A stretch of 22,831 nt of DNA, from positions 1 to 22,831 of the IMG/VR virus record IMGVR_UViG_3300014913_000084. One strand, given 5' to 3'. The notes beneath the pieces are model-generated. The model was not told the origin of the DNA, ran no database searches, and was given only the letters and a program-made list of their open reading frames with translations. Numbering within the stretch: the stretch's first letter is position 1; every line of letters starts with the position of its first letter. The stretch is from a virus. The position numbers and the translations under genes are program-made. Positions 1 to 6,267 of the stretch are shown in pieces.

Positions 1-29
1 ACTATGGATTGTTTAGGCGATGGGCAATA

Positions 30-220
30 GTCATGGTTGGTGGTTGTAGGTCATGGTTATGGTTTACCGTCATGGTTTAGTGTGTTCGGTTTCTTGGTTG
101 GTATGTTCGGTTTTCCTGGTTGGCGTATTAAGTTTTTTGGTTTGGTATGTTAAGTTTTCCGGTTTGGGTGGCGGTCAAGGTCATGGTTACAGTCATGGTT
201 ATTGGTTTGTGGTCATGGTT
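30..220 (+). repeat. Six direct copies of GTCATGGTT (iteron-like)
   Basis: The exact 9-mer GTCATGGTT begins at 30, 50, 69, 180, 192 and 212. Copies form two clusters of three, one on each side of a block of 21-23 bp imperfect tandem repeats. All copies face the same way. Clusters of same-orientation short repeats are typical of binding arrays for a replication initiator or a small terminase subunit, but the bound protein is unknown here. Confidence 0.75.
81..168 (+). repeat. Four imperfect tandem 21-23 bp repeats
   Basis: Four consecutive units, at about 81-101, 102-123, 124-145 and 146-168, share the outline TATGTTMRGTTTTCCGGTTGG (M is A or C, R is A or G). Units 1 and 2 share TGTTCGGTTT (83-92 and 104-113). 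Units 3 and 4 have TTAAGTTTT at the matching place. The units are diverged but in register, and the block is bracketed by the GTCATGGTT clusters, so the two families may form one composite site. Confidence 0.6.
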
Positions 221-237
221 AATGGGATATCCTATAC

Positions 238-305
238 AGTACGCTTATTCCTATTTGTGCTATGGTGTATAGTACGCTTTTCGCCTATGCCTTTTGCCTA
301 TGCCC
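238..305 (+). repeat. Short paired repeats AGTACGCTT and GCCTATGCC
   Basis: AGTACGCTT occurs at 238-246 and 271-279, each followed within a few bases by pyrimidine-rich sequence. GCCTATGCC occurs at 283-291 and again at 296-304. These are further members of the repeat-rich region; their role is unknown. Confidence 0.5.
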
Positions 306-371
306 ATACCCCTATTTTACGGATAGCCCATGATTTTGTGGGGGCGTCGTCCCCCTCACGTTACACAGCAG

Positions 372-449
372 TTTTTCAGCAGAAGTCCAGTTGGAAAATT
401 TCAGCAGTATATTTTTCAGCAGAAGTCCAGTTGGAAAATTTCAGCAGTA
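372..449 (+). repeat. Perfect 38-bp direct repeat pair (period 40)
   Basis: Bases 372-409 and 412-449 are identical over 38 bp; each copy contains TTCAGCAGAAGTCCAGTTGG and ends TTTCAGCAGTA. Only TA separates the copies. A degraded relative lies at about 594-631, with ATCAGCAGTATATTTTTT and GAGAAGTCC. TCAGCAG occurs twice inside each unit. Two perfect copies in a non-coding region point to recent duplication or a selected protein-binding site. There is no variable spacer, so it is not a CRISPR array. Confidence 0.85.
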
Positions 450-543
450 GTTTTTTTTGGGAAAAGTCTCTTTGGCGTATATATGCCACACTACCATACC
501 AGTATTCCCACAGCGCATGTGTTTTTGCTATAGGGAGGAGCTT

Positions 544-576
544 TACCCAGTAATAGTTACCCAGAAAACTACCCAG
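544..576 (+). repeat. Three TACCCAG repeats
   Basis: TACCCAG occurs at 544-550, 558-564 and 570-576, with starts 14 and 12 bases apart, roughly one helical turn. All copies have the same orientation. This is possibly a protein-binding cluster; function is not known. Confidence 0.5.
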
Positions 577-734
577 TAACCACAGTGTGAGTTTATCAGC
601 AGTATATTTTTTGTGAGAAGTCCGAGTGGGTCATTTTATATGTGGTAGTGATATGTTTCCCAGTATAGGCCAGAAGCCCTCAGATTGGCTCAGATTGAAA
701 AGTCACATCTATTTGGTACATTGGTGTAGGGTAT

Positions 735-921
735 GTGAGTTTTTATGAGTTTATTCTATGTGAGAGTGTTGAGTATTTGTTATGGGGGTTTGGAGGTTGG
801 AGCATCATTTCCTATTGTTTACGAGGTTGGAGTATTTGTTGAGGGCATTTCTACGAGATTGGTGAGTTTTTATGAGTGAGAATGGGAGTTTTTTTGTGAG
901 GATGAGGTCGTTTTTATGAGT
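735..921 (+). repeat. GTGAGTTTTTATGAGT repeats
   Basis: The 16-mer GTGAGTTTTTATGAGT is present exactly at 735-750 and 862-877, and its core TTTTTATGAGT again at 911-921. Related words are GTGAGTTTATCAG (587-599) and GTGAGTTTTATCAG (1081-1094). GAGGTTGGAG (793-802, 823-832) and GAGTATTTGTT (771-781, 830-840) are also duplicated here. Confidence 0.65.
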
Positions 922-1106
922 GTTGTTTTTGTGTTCGTAAATTTGTGATTTTTAAATTTCTCCCAGTGGTGCTAGTCGATCCTAGGGGTCAGGAAGGCCG
1001 TTTTTGGAATGTTGTTTTTGTATTTGCAGGTTGTGTGATTTCGTTGCTTTTTCAGCTTTTGTTGCAGAATTTCGGGAGTTGTGAGTTTTATCAGAAATAA
1101 AAAAAC

Positions 1107-1146
1107 TTGACTTGCAGATTGGGGCAGTATTACTGTTGTCTATAAC
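1107..1146 (+). promoter_or_regulatory. Possible promoter for the terminase operon
   Basis: TTGACT at 1107-1112 resembles a -35 box and TATTAC at 1128-1133 a -10 box, with a short 15-bp spacer. An alternative -10, TATAAC at 1141-1146, has only the weak TTGGGG (1119-1124) as -35 partner. Either would start transcription shortly before the terminase small subunit start at 1172. The preceding A-rich run (1099-1105) would suit an UP-like element. Confidence 0.3.
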
Positions 1147-1171
1147 GAGATTGGAGCATGGAGATTGGTTT

Positions 1172-2047
1172 ATGGCGAGGAAGAGGAAAATCGGAGGTTA
1201 TTCAAAGACACTGCACAGCGGCGTAAAGCAGGAGCCCGTAAGCCGCATGGGGATAGACCCCGTTTTGCTCAGTGACAGTCCTATTGAGCCGGGGGCAGAT
1301 CTTGAGGCCGAGGCGGCCAGCAAGGATTTGTCAGTGCGCAGGTTGCTATTTTGCTATTATTACGCGAATACGTTGAATGGGAAGCAGTCAGCTATATCGG
1401 CTAAATTTTCGCCGAAGACAGCGGCGTCAACCGCCGTAGCGTTGTTGAAAGATCCCCGCATCATAATGGAGATTCGCAATATTCAGAATCGCAAGCTCCG
1501 TGCTTTAAACCGTGAGCTTGTCAATAAATCGATTACGCATGAGCGAGTTCTGGAGGAGTTGGCCTATATTGCGTTTTTCAATCCGCAAGAGTGCTACGAC
1601 GAGCACAACAATCTATTGCCAGTTAACGAAATGCCCGAGCATGTCGCCCGCGCCATAGGCAGCTTGAAAGTGAAAGAGATATTCTCGCAGGGTGGAGACA
1701 GTGAATCTCGTGAGCGAATCGGGTTTCTTACCGAGATGAAACCTAACGATAAACTGAAGGCGTTGGAGATGCTGGCGAAAAACTTGGGGCTGTTAAATAT
1801 AAAGATAGACGTAAATCAGAAAGCCGAGATTACGCATAAGGTTCAAATACAGCAGATGAAAACACAATTCAAAAATCTTGAGGTTGAGGAGCTCGAGGTT
1901 TTGGCGAATCTGTTGCAGAAAGCCAGTGCTGATAACCGTGAGAAGAAGGCATTGACGAGTGGCAAACCTCCGCACGCGATAGATATCGAGCCAATAAAGA
2001 CCGCATCGGTGCTCGTAAAAGATGAAAACTCCGAGGATGAGGATTAA
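1172..2047 (+). CDS. terS: Terminase small subunit (Terminase_2-like)
   Basis: Predicted DNA-recognition subunit of the packaging motor: it binds the phage genome and hands it to the large subunit. The 291-residue protein begins MARKRKIGGYSK. Residues about 55-105 form a helix-turn-helix type region (RRLLFCYYYANTLNGKQSAI, then a segment ending LLKDPRIIMEI), typical of Terminase_2-type small subunits. Further family-like segments are ITHERVLEELAYIAF (about 121-135) and DKLKALEMLAKNLGL (about 193-207), and the C-terminus is acidic (NSEDED). The ATG at 1172 is preferred because GGAG at 1160-1163 sits 8 bases upstream; a TTG at 1112 extends the frame but has no SD and lies in the promoter region. 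The TerL gene starts 3 bases after the stop. It is longer than many small subunits. Confidence 0.85.
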   Translation: MARKRKIGGYSKTLHSGVKQEPVSRMGIDPVLLSDSPIEPGADLEAEAASKDLSVRRLLFCYYYANTLNGKQSAISAKFSPKTAASTAVALLKDPRIIMEIRNIQNRKLRALNRELVNKSITHERVLEELAYIAFFNPQECYDEHNNLLPVNEMPEHVARAIGSLKVKEIFSQGGDSESRERIGFLTEMKPNDKLKALEMLAKNLGLLNIKIDVNQKAEITHKVQIQQMKTQFKNLEVEELEVLANLLQKASADNREKKALTSGKPPHAIDIEPIKTASVLVKDENSEDED

Positions 2048-2050
2048 ATC

Positions 2051-2857
2051 TTGGAAGAGTTGTCTATTACAAAATCTGGTGAAATATATGAGCTCGAGGC
2101 TATAAACACAGTTTTAGCCGAAAAATCACTGGCTCATTTTGTAAAGCAAGCTTGGGAACAGGTAGAACCTGAGACGCAGTTGATATGGGGATGGCATCTC
2201 GACGCGATATGTGATCATTTGCAAGCTATATCTGCTGGACAAATAACGAGGTTAATCATCAACGTGCCTCCTCGGCATACTAAGTCCCTGTCGGTATCTG
2301 TGATGTGGCCGTGCTGGGAGTGGATTAGCCGCCCAGGAATAAAGTGGTTGTTCTCGTCATATGCGCACGACTTGAGCTTGCGTGACTCGGCAAAGTGCAG
2401 AAGACTGATACTAAGCGACTGGTATCAGGGTAGATGGGGTGATAGATTTTCTATTACGTCTGACCAGAACCAGAAGGTGAGGTTTGAAAATAATCATGCT
2501 GGGTATAGGCTAGCCTCGTCTGTTCGTGGGCAGAATACTGGGGAGGGAGGCGACAGAATAGTGTGCCTTCCATATGATACTCTGGTTGTTACATCATGCG
2601 GGGATATTGAAATAGGTGATATTGTCGATAATAGGCTTGATGTTTCTGTTTTGTCATTTAACCATGAGCTTGGAGTTGAAGAGTATGCCGAAATTGAAGA
2701 ATATAAAAAAAATCCAGCGAGAGATCTGCTTGAGATAGAACTTGAAGATGGCAGCACGCTAACATGCACTGAGGATCACGAGATTTATGTTGATGGGAAA
2801 GGGTATGTTAGGGCGATTGATTTGGAGATAGATGATGGGGTGTTTGTACAGGATTGA
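2051..2857 (+). CDS. terL: Terminase large subunit, N-terminal half fused to split-intein N half
   Basis: First piece of a fractured large terminase gene. Residues 1-171 are the TerL ATPase N-half: NVPPRHTKS (about 71-79) is the Walker A-type P-loop seen in phage terminases, followed by a typical region ending QNTGEGGDRIV. At C172 the protein becomes an intein: CLPYDTLVV (block A) and LTCTEDHEIYV (block B, with the TxxH signature). The frame stops at 2855-2857, 97 residues into the intein, so the ATPase is cut just before its Walker B acids. Initiation is probably at TTG 2051, with GAGGA at 2039-2043 as SD; no in-frame ATG occurs before residue 85. The partner is the gene at 3526-4626. The order of pieces and the intact splice residues indicate trans-splicing rather than decay. 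Confidence 0.88.
   Translation: MEELSITKSGEIYELEAINTVLAEKSLAHFVKQAWEQVEPETQLIWGWHLDAICDHLQAISAGQITRLIINVPPRHTKSLSVSVMWPCWEWISRPGIKWLFSSYAHDLSLRDSAKCRRLILSDWYQGRWGDRFSITSDQNQKVRFENNHAGYRLASSVRGQNTGEGGDRIVCLPYDTLVVTSCGDIEIGDIVDNRLDVSVLSFNHELGVEEYAEIEEYKKNPARDLLEIELEDGSTLTCTEDHEIYVDGKGYVRAIDLEIDDGVFVQD
2564..2854 (+). other. Split intein, N-terminal fragment (in TerL)
   Basis: 97-residue N-intein that starts at C172 of the TerL N-half, directly after GDRIV. Block A is CLPYDTLVV with the nucleophilic Cys1; block B is LTCTEDHEIYV with T and H in TxxH spacing. It ends ...DDGVFVQD at a stop codon. Combined with the 46-residue C-fragment (3526-3663), the splicing domain is 143 residues, a normal mini-intein size, so no core segment appears to be missing. 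Confidence 0.88.
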
Positions 2858-3536
2858 TTTCCCGTCTGGGAAGTCGTATATAGGGGTGACAAGTAAGCCT
2901 GCTGAATGGAGGTTAACAGAACATAAAAACGCGGCCCGTTCGACTGGTGATTTGGTTATCCATAAGGCAATAAGAAAATATGGCGAAAACTCATGCACGA
3001 TATCGACATTGGTTATATCTGACGATGATGATTATTTAAAAGCGATAGAGGTGTTAGCAATTAAAAAATTTAATACATTAACACCGAATGGATATAATAT
3101 GACATCCGGTGGCAATGGTGTTAATGGGCCATCCTCGCTTGCTACAAAAAGGAGGGTTGCGGCATTTAAAAAGACCGCGGCTACGAGAGAAAGCATCGAA
3201 AAACGGAGAGAGATTCATCGTAAAGCGTGGGATGACGATGAGAAGAGAGCGAAGAGAAGTGAGATGGTAAAGGAATTGTGGAAAGACCCGGCGTATAGAA
3301 AACATATGATCGAAGCTCATGCGTGGCAACGAAGTGACTTAGAATATAGAAAGAACGCTGCGAAGAGGGCTAGAGACATGTGGAAAGATCCTAAATATAG
3401 GGCAAGGATAATTGAGAGCAAACGGAGGGCAAGGATAAGAAAGAGACTGGTAATTGGGATAGAGCGATTGATTAGGTTAAAAAGGGCGAAGAGATATAAG
3501 GGCTTTTTCAATTTGGAGACTCTGAATGCAAATTAA
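2835..3536 (+). CDS. GIY-YIG homing endonuclease between split TerL halves
   Basis: Predicted site-specific DNA nuclease of the GIY-YIG superfamily, 233 residues. The catalytic module is N-terminal: LYRIDF and KSYIGVT (about 4-19) supply the paired tyrosine strands, then R26, H30, a KYG segment near 50, and E72 before the typical ending NGYNMTSGGNG. The rest (about 100-233) is very basic, with repeated WKDPAYR/WKDPKYR segments, probably a DNA-binding tail. ATG 2835 is preferred to ATG 2832: GGAG at 2824-2827 is 7 bases from 2835 and only 4 from 2832. The 5' end overlaps the TerL N-half by 23 bases, and the 3' end overlaps the TerL C-half by 11; all three lie in different frames. By position it should mobilise the split intein, cutting intein-free terL alleles; this is inferred. 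Confidence 0.85.
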   Translation: MGCLYRIDFPSGKSYIGVTSKPAEWRLTEHKNAARSTGDLVIHKAIRKYGENSCTISTLVISDDDDYLKAIEVLAIKKFNTLTPNGYNMTSGGNGVNGPSSLATKRRVAAFKKTAATRESIEKRREIHRKAWDDDEKRAKRSEMVKELWKDPAYRKHMIEAHAWQRSDLEYRKNAAKRARDMWKDPKYRARIIESKRRARIRKRLVIGIERLIRLKRAKRYKGFFNLETLNAN

Positions 3537-3663
3537 GAAAGTCAAAAGCATAAAAAGGGTAGAGAGAGATATCGATTATACTTACAACGTAAAAGTTGCT
3601 AGGAATCATAACTATTTTGCTAAAGACAAGTTATTGAAATCATTACCGATACTAGTCCATAAT
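3526..3663 (+). other. Split intein, C-terminal fragment (in TerL)
   Basis: 46-residue C-intein at the start of the second TerL gene. It contains block F (DYTYNVKVARNHNYFA) and block G (LPILVHN), ending in the required His-Asn, followed by Cys47 as the +1 extein nucleophile. It has its own ATG (3526) and SD (GGAG 3515-3518, 7-base spacing), so it is independently translated and would act in trans. Confidence 0.88.
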
Positions 3664-4626
3664 TGTGACGATCCTCATAATGTGAAAGAAGTTGAGTCAG
3701 ATGTTTCGAGGATAGAGACAATATTGTGGTGGGACGAGGTCATGTCAACTCGGTGCAATGATCCTAAGAGATCCGCGAGGGTTATTATAATGCAGAGATC
3801 ACATGAAGGAGATTTGACAGGCCACGTGCTCAGTAAAGAGGGTGTCGATTACGTGCATTTGTGTTTGCCAGCGAGATATGAACCAGACAGACTTCTGACG
3901 AGAACACCACTGGACTTTAAAGATCCGAGGACGAAACACGGCGAGCCGCTGTGCCCTGAAAGATATGGCGATAAGGAACTCGGGGAGCTTGAAGCGGAGC
4001 TCGGGGCCTATGCTTCTGCCGGTCAGTTACAACAGCGCCCTCACCCAAGGGGCGGTGGCATGTTTGAGGTCCACAAATTTGCGATTAAAGACAACATAGA
4101 CCCTGCGCAGATTGCTGTCGCAGTTAGGTATTGGGATAAGGCAGGGACGAGTGCGTTAGACGCCGATTCGTCTACCAAGAGAACTGCTGGCGTCCTGATG
4201 TATTACATGAAAGATAAATCGTTTGTTGTTGCAGATGTTGTAAAGGGGAAATGGTCGTCAACGATTAGGGAGAAGATAATACGGCAAACTGCCGAGATGG
4301 ACGGCAGAAAAGTTAGGATATGGATAGAGCAGGAGCCTGGATCTGGCGGCAAGGAATCTGCTGAAGGGACTGTCCGCAATCTCGCCGGGTATTCATGTAG
4401 ACCGGATAGAGTTACCGGGAGTAAGGAAGCCCGTGCCGATCAGTACGCTGCGCAAGTTGGCGTTGAGAATGTCGCTGTGCTCAGAAGGACATGGACGAGC
4501 GAGTTTATCCGTGAGCACGAGTCGTTCCCAACAGGTCGATACTCGGACCAATGCGATGCTGCGAGCGGAGCGTTCAACAAACTGTTCAAAACAAAGAGAG
4601 CGGGGACATGGGGCAAAAAACATTAA
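3526..4626 (+). CDS. terL: Terminase large subunit, split-intein C half plus C-terminal half
   Basis: Second piece of the fractured large terminase. After the 46-residue C-intein, the C-extein opens CDDPHNVKEVES: its DD supplies the Walker B acids, so splicing would rebuild RIVCDDPHN. Downstream are the ATPase coupling segment IIMQRSHEGDLTG (about 87-99), GQLQQRPHPRGGGMF, and a nuclease domain with likely catalytic acids in RYWDKAGT (D204), IWIEQEPG (about E268) and DAASGAFNKL (D344). The spliced protein would be 171 + 320 = 491 residues, normal for TerL. Translation starts at ATG 3526 with its own SD. The C-terminus TKRAGTWGKKH is almost repeated at the end of the next gene. The endonuclease gene at 4608 overlaps its last 19 bases. 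Confidence 0.9.
   Translation: MQIKKVKSIKRVERDIDYTYNVKVARNHNYFAKDKLLKSLPILVHNCDDPHNVKEVESDVSRIETILWWDEVMSTRCNDPKRSARVIIMQRSHEGDLTGHVLSKEGVDYVHLCLPARYEPDRLLTRTPLDFKDPRTKHGEPLCPERYGDKELGELEAELGAYASAGQLQQRPHPRGGGMFEVHKFAIKDNIDPAQIAVAVRYWDKAGTSALDADSSTKRTAGVLMYYMKDKSFVVADVVKGKWSSTIREKIIRQTAEMDGRKVRIWIEQEPGSGGKESAEGTVRNLAGYSCRPDRVTGSKEARADQYAAQVGVENVAVLRRTWTSEFIREHESFPTGRYSDQCDAASGAFNKLFKTKRAGTWGKKH
4591..4626 (+). repeat. Flanking direct repeat, upstream copy (TerL tail)
   Basis: 36 bp encoding TKRAGTWGKKH-stop in the TerL frame. It matches 5358-5393 at 30 of 36 positions, and most differences fall in the last third. The ATG at 4608, 17 bases into the repeat, starts the HNH gene. The repeat pair flanks the HNH gene like an insertion footprint or a captured end of the host gene. 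Confidence 0.8.
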
Positions 4627-5393
4627 TAAAATTTGTGCGTAAAACAGGAGGGAAGAGCAAAAGCAAAGCTGGCAAGAAATATAGGTATAGGCATTCTGAT
4701 GAGACGAGAAGAAAGATATCGGAAGCTAGGAAAGGCTATAAGATGCCGATTGCGCATAGAGCAGCTCTTTCTGAAGCTGCGAAGAAAAGAAAAATACACG
4801 GGCATACTGGGCGTAAGCACTCAGAAGAATCGAAGAGGAAGATGTCAGCTGCATTAACTGGGCATGCCCCAAACTCTACGTCTTTTAAGAAAGGAAATAT
4901 CCCATGGAATAAAGGGGCTAAAATGCCAGAAGAAGCCATTAGAAAAATGTCTAAAAAGCTAAAGGGTAGCACGCCATGGAATAAAGGCAAAAAGAATTGT
5001 TTTACAGAAGAAGCTATTCGCAAAATGTCTGACTCGCATAAAGGGCACGTGCATACGAATGAACAGAAATTAAAAATATCACTAGCCCTATCTGGTGATA
5101 AAGCTCCGCATTGGAAAGGCGGTATTGCGGTTGGTGAGTATTGTGATGCATGGGCTGATAAAGAGTTTAAGAGAGACATAAAAGAGAGAGATGGATATAA
5201 ATGCCAGAATCCATTATGTTATGGGGAATCAAATAATTTATGTATTCATCATATCGATTATGACAAGAAAAATTGTAATCCTTCTAATCTTATAACTATT
5301 TGTTTTAGCTGTAACGGCAGAGCGAATCATAATAGAGACTTTTGGGAAGAGTTTTATACAAAGAGAGCCGGGACATGGGGGAAGAGGCACTAA
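4608..5393 (+). CDS. NUMOD3-HNH homing endonuclease inserted at terL 3' end
   Basis: Predicted HNH homing endonuclease, 261 residues. Residues about 28-163 carry a chain of NUMOD3-type DNA-binding repeats (SDETRRKISEARKG, SEESKRKMSAALTG, PEEAIRKMSKKLKG, TEEAIRKMSDSHKG and a final NEQKLKISLALSG), with spacers such as IPWNKG and TPWNKG. The HNH module follows: CQNPLC (199-204), CIHHIDYDK (H214, H215), NPSNL, then CFSCNGRANHN, with four Cys in two pairs placed to bind zinc. The last residues, TKRAGTWGKRH, copy the TerL C-terminus. ATG 4608 is preferred to upstream candidates; GAGAG at 4596-4600 is a weak SD and coupling to TerL is likely. The stop TAA shares its last A with ATG 5393. The gene is A-rich and lysine-rich compared with TerL, as expected of a mobile element. 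Confidence 0.87.
   Translation: MGQKTLIKFVRKTGGKSKSKAGKKYRYRHSDETRRKISEARKGYKMPIAHRAALSEAAKKRKIHGHTGRKHSEESKRKMSAALTGHAPNSTSFKKGNIPWNKGAKMPEEAIRKMSKKLKGSTPWNKGKKNCFTEEAIRKMSDSHKGHVHTNEQKLKISLALSGDKAPHWKGGIAVGEYCDAWADKEFKRDIKERDGYKCQNPLCYGESNNLCIHHIDYDKKNCNPSNLITICFSCNGRANHNRDFWEEFYTKRAGTWGKRH
5358..5393 (+). repeat. Flanking direct repeat, downstream copy (HNH tail)
   Basis: 36 bp encoding TKRAGTWGKRH-stop in the HNH frame, the partner of 4591-4626. It likely keeps the original terL 3' end and the original junction to the next gene, because ATG 5393 overlaps its TAA and another ATG, at 5375, corresponds exactly to the HNH start ATG 4608. Confidence 0.8.
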
Positions 5394-5671
5394 TGCTTGG
5401 TGATAGGCTTCGTAAGGCAAACGAGATTGCAAAAAAGAGATTCGCAAAGTGGAATGGGTACAGTATCTATAAAATACCTGATTACGAACGGAGGTTTTAC
5501 AATGGTGAGACATTGGGTGCTATTCTCGGCTCATATAGAAAATCTAATGTCAGATGCTCAAACCCTTTTTGCTGTGGAAATGAGAGGCATATTAGGGGGA
5601 GGTCGAACAGAACAATTGATGAAACAAAGAGTGATATAGATTTTATGGAGCAGATAAATGAGGTGTTTTAA
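5393..5671 (+). CDS. Small cysteine-containing phage protein
   Basis: 92 residues, MLGDRLRKANEIAKKRF..., mainly basic. It contains CSNPFCCGNERH, a short Cys cluster like those in small phage proteins of unknown role that share a C-x(n)-CGNPR pattern. ATG 5393 overlaps the preceding stop (TAATG), with GAGG at 5384-5387 as SD. An in-frame ATG at 5375 (MGEEALMLGDR) is a second candidate lying inside the repeat. A function cannot be assigned; the Cys cluster suggests metal or nucleic acid binding. It overlaps the next gene by 14 bases. Confidence 0.6.
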   Translation: MLGDRLRKANEIAKKRFAKWNGYSIYKIPDYERRFYNGETLGAILGSYRKSNVRCSNPFCCGNERHIRGRSNRTIDETKSDIDFMEQINEVF

Positions 5672-5876
5672 TAAAAACTGTGGGCCTTGGATGTTTAGAC
5701 CTAAGTTGGTTCAGACGGGAGTTGGCAGAACGCTTCAGTGCCCTATATGCAGAAAGTATTTTACAGCGAATGGAGCCGAGATTAGCAAGAGTAATCTTAT
5801 TAGCCATAATCCTAGAGATGCTAGTAATGATGATTGGGACGAGTATGTTGGTGGGTTTTATATGACAATGAAATAA
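5658..5876 (+). CDS. Small zinc-ribbon-like protein
   Basis: 72 residues. CFNKNC near the N-terminus and CPICRKYF about 20 residues later supply four cysteines in two pairs, the layout of a zinc ribbon. The rest is polar and ends in WDEYVGGFYMTMK. GGAG at 5647-5650 lies 7 bases from ATG 5658. It belongs to a string of small genes between terminase and portal. DNA- or RNA-binding is plausible; no specific role can be read. Confidence 0.6.
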   Translation: MRCFNKNCGPWMFRPKLVQTGVGRTLQCPICRKYFTANGAEISKSNLISHNPRDASNDDWDEYVGGFYMTMK

Positions 5877-5893
5877 TTTTATGGAGGTTCGCA

Positions 5894-6097
5894 ATGTCGA
5901 GTATTTCGGAAATGCCAAAGTATGACGATTCTATCAGTGGATTTGTAGATGGGGCGACGTATCATAATATCGATACTGATGAGTATATGGTTTATGATGC
6001 AAGCAATAAGAAATGGAATAAAATAACCAAGAACGAGGCTATCGAAAGTGGCAAATTTGTTGGGTCATGGACGAGTGGCGTGAGGAAAAATAAATGA
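5894..6097 (+). CDS. Small hypothetical phage protein
   Basis: 67 residues, MSSISEMPKYDDSISG..., not recognised. The N-terminal half is acidic and rich in Asp and Tyr; the C-terminal end is basic (SGVRKNK). A perfect GGAGG at 5883-5887 with 6-base spacing decides ATG 5894; an upstream in-frame Met at about 5834 would overlap the previous gene and lacks an SD. The stop TGA overlaps the next ATG (ATGA), indicating coupled translation. Confidence 0.6.
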   Translation: MSSISEMPKYDDSISGFVDGATYHNIDTDEYMVYDASNKKWNKITKNEAIESGKFVGSWTSGVRKNK

Positions 6098-6267
6098 ATT
6101 TTGATAAGGGACAGATTGTATCGTTTGATATTGGGCTTGGCAGAGCTGACGGTGAAGTTATTTCCGTAAACAGTAAAACAGTGTGGGTCAAGAGCGATGA
6201 TAAGAACGGGAATCAGATAACGATAAAAAGACATATTGTTAAACACAGAGTAGCTCAGGTGGACTAA
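6094..6267 (+). CDS. Small beta-rich hypothetical protein
   Basis: 57 residues, MNFDKGQIVSFDIGLG..., starting in an ATGA overlap. Alternating hydrophobic strands (GQIVSFDI, DGEVISVN, KTVWVKS, NQITIKRHIV) suggest a small SH3- or KOW-like barrel. Short proteins of this look, ending in a basic IKRH...KHRV segment, are common in phages, but I cannot name a family. It is followed without a gap by a GTG-started gene. Confidence 0.55.
   Translation: MNFDKGQIVSFDIGLGRADGEVISVNSKTVWVKSDDKNGNQITIKRHIVKHRVAQVD

Larger units (their letters stand above)
1..1171. other. Gene-free, repeat-dense region upstream of terminase
   Basis: About 1.17 kb with no credible gene on either strand, which is large for a phage packed as tightly as the rest of this window. 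The + strand is strongly T/G-rich between about 30 and 230 and again between about 700 and 1080. It carries several families of short direct repeats, listed separately. Its place directly upstream of the small terminase gene fits a packaging recognition site (pac or cos), a replication origin with iterons, or a long regulatory leader; the sequence alone does not decide. A 166-codon open frame at 53-553 was rejected because it only reads through the repeats. Confidence 0.7.

Noticed and set aside
372-449. CRISPR array
   Set aside because: Only two repeat copies 2 bases apart, with no spacer-length variable sequence and no cas genes.
53-553. 166-codon open frame (with a smaller one inside, 330-533)
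   Set aside because: It reads straight through the GTCATGGTT, 22-bp and 38-bp repeats, has no convincing SD, and gives a low-complexity V/F/G/S-rich protein with no recognisable domain.
1112-1171. N-terminal extension of TerS from TTG 1112
   Set aside because: No SD before the TTG, the segment overlaps promoter-like boxes, and ATG 1172 has a well-placed GGAG.
2051-4626. terL as a pseudogene broken by frameshifts
   Set aside because: Both extein halves and all intein splice residues are intact, each piece has its own SD and start, and the pieces overlap as designed gene junctions. Read errors remain possible and are listed as a refutation test.
4608-5393. Group I intron carrying the HNH gene
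   Set aside because: TerL reads intact to its own stop within the upstream repeat, and the HNH frame is open across the whole insert, leaving no room for a structured intron core; an insertion with a duplicated end explains the data better.
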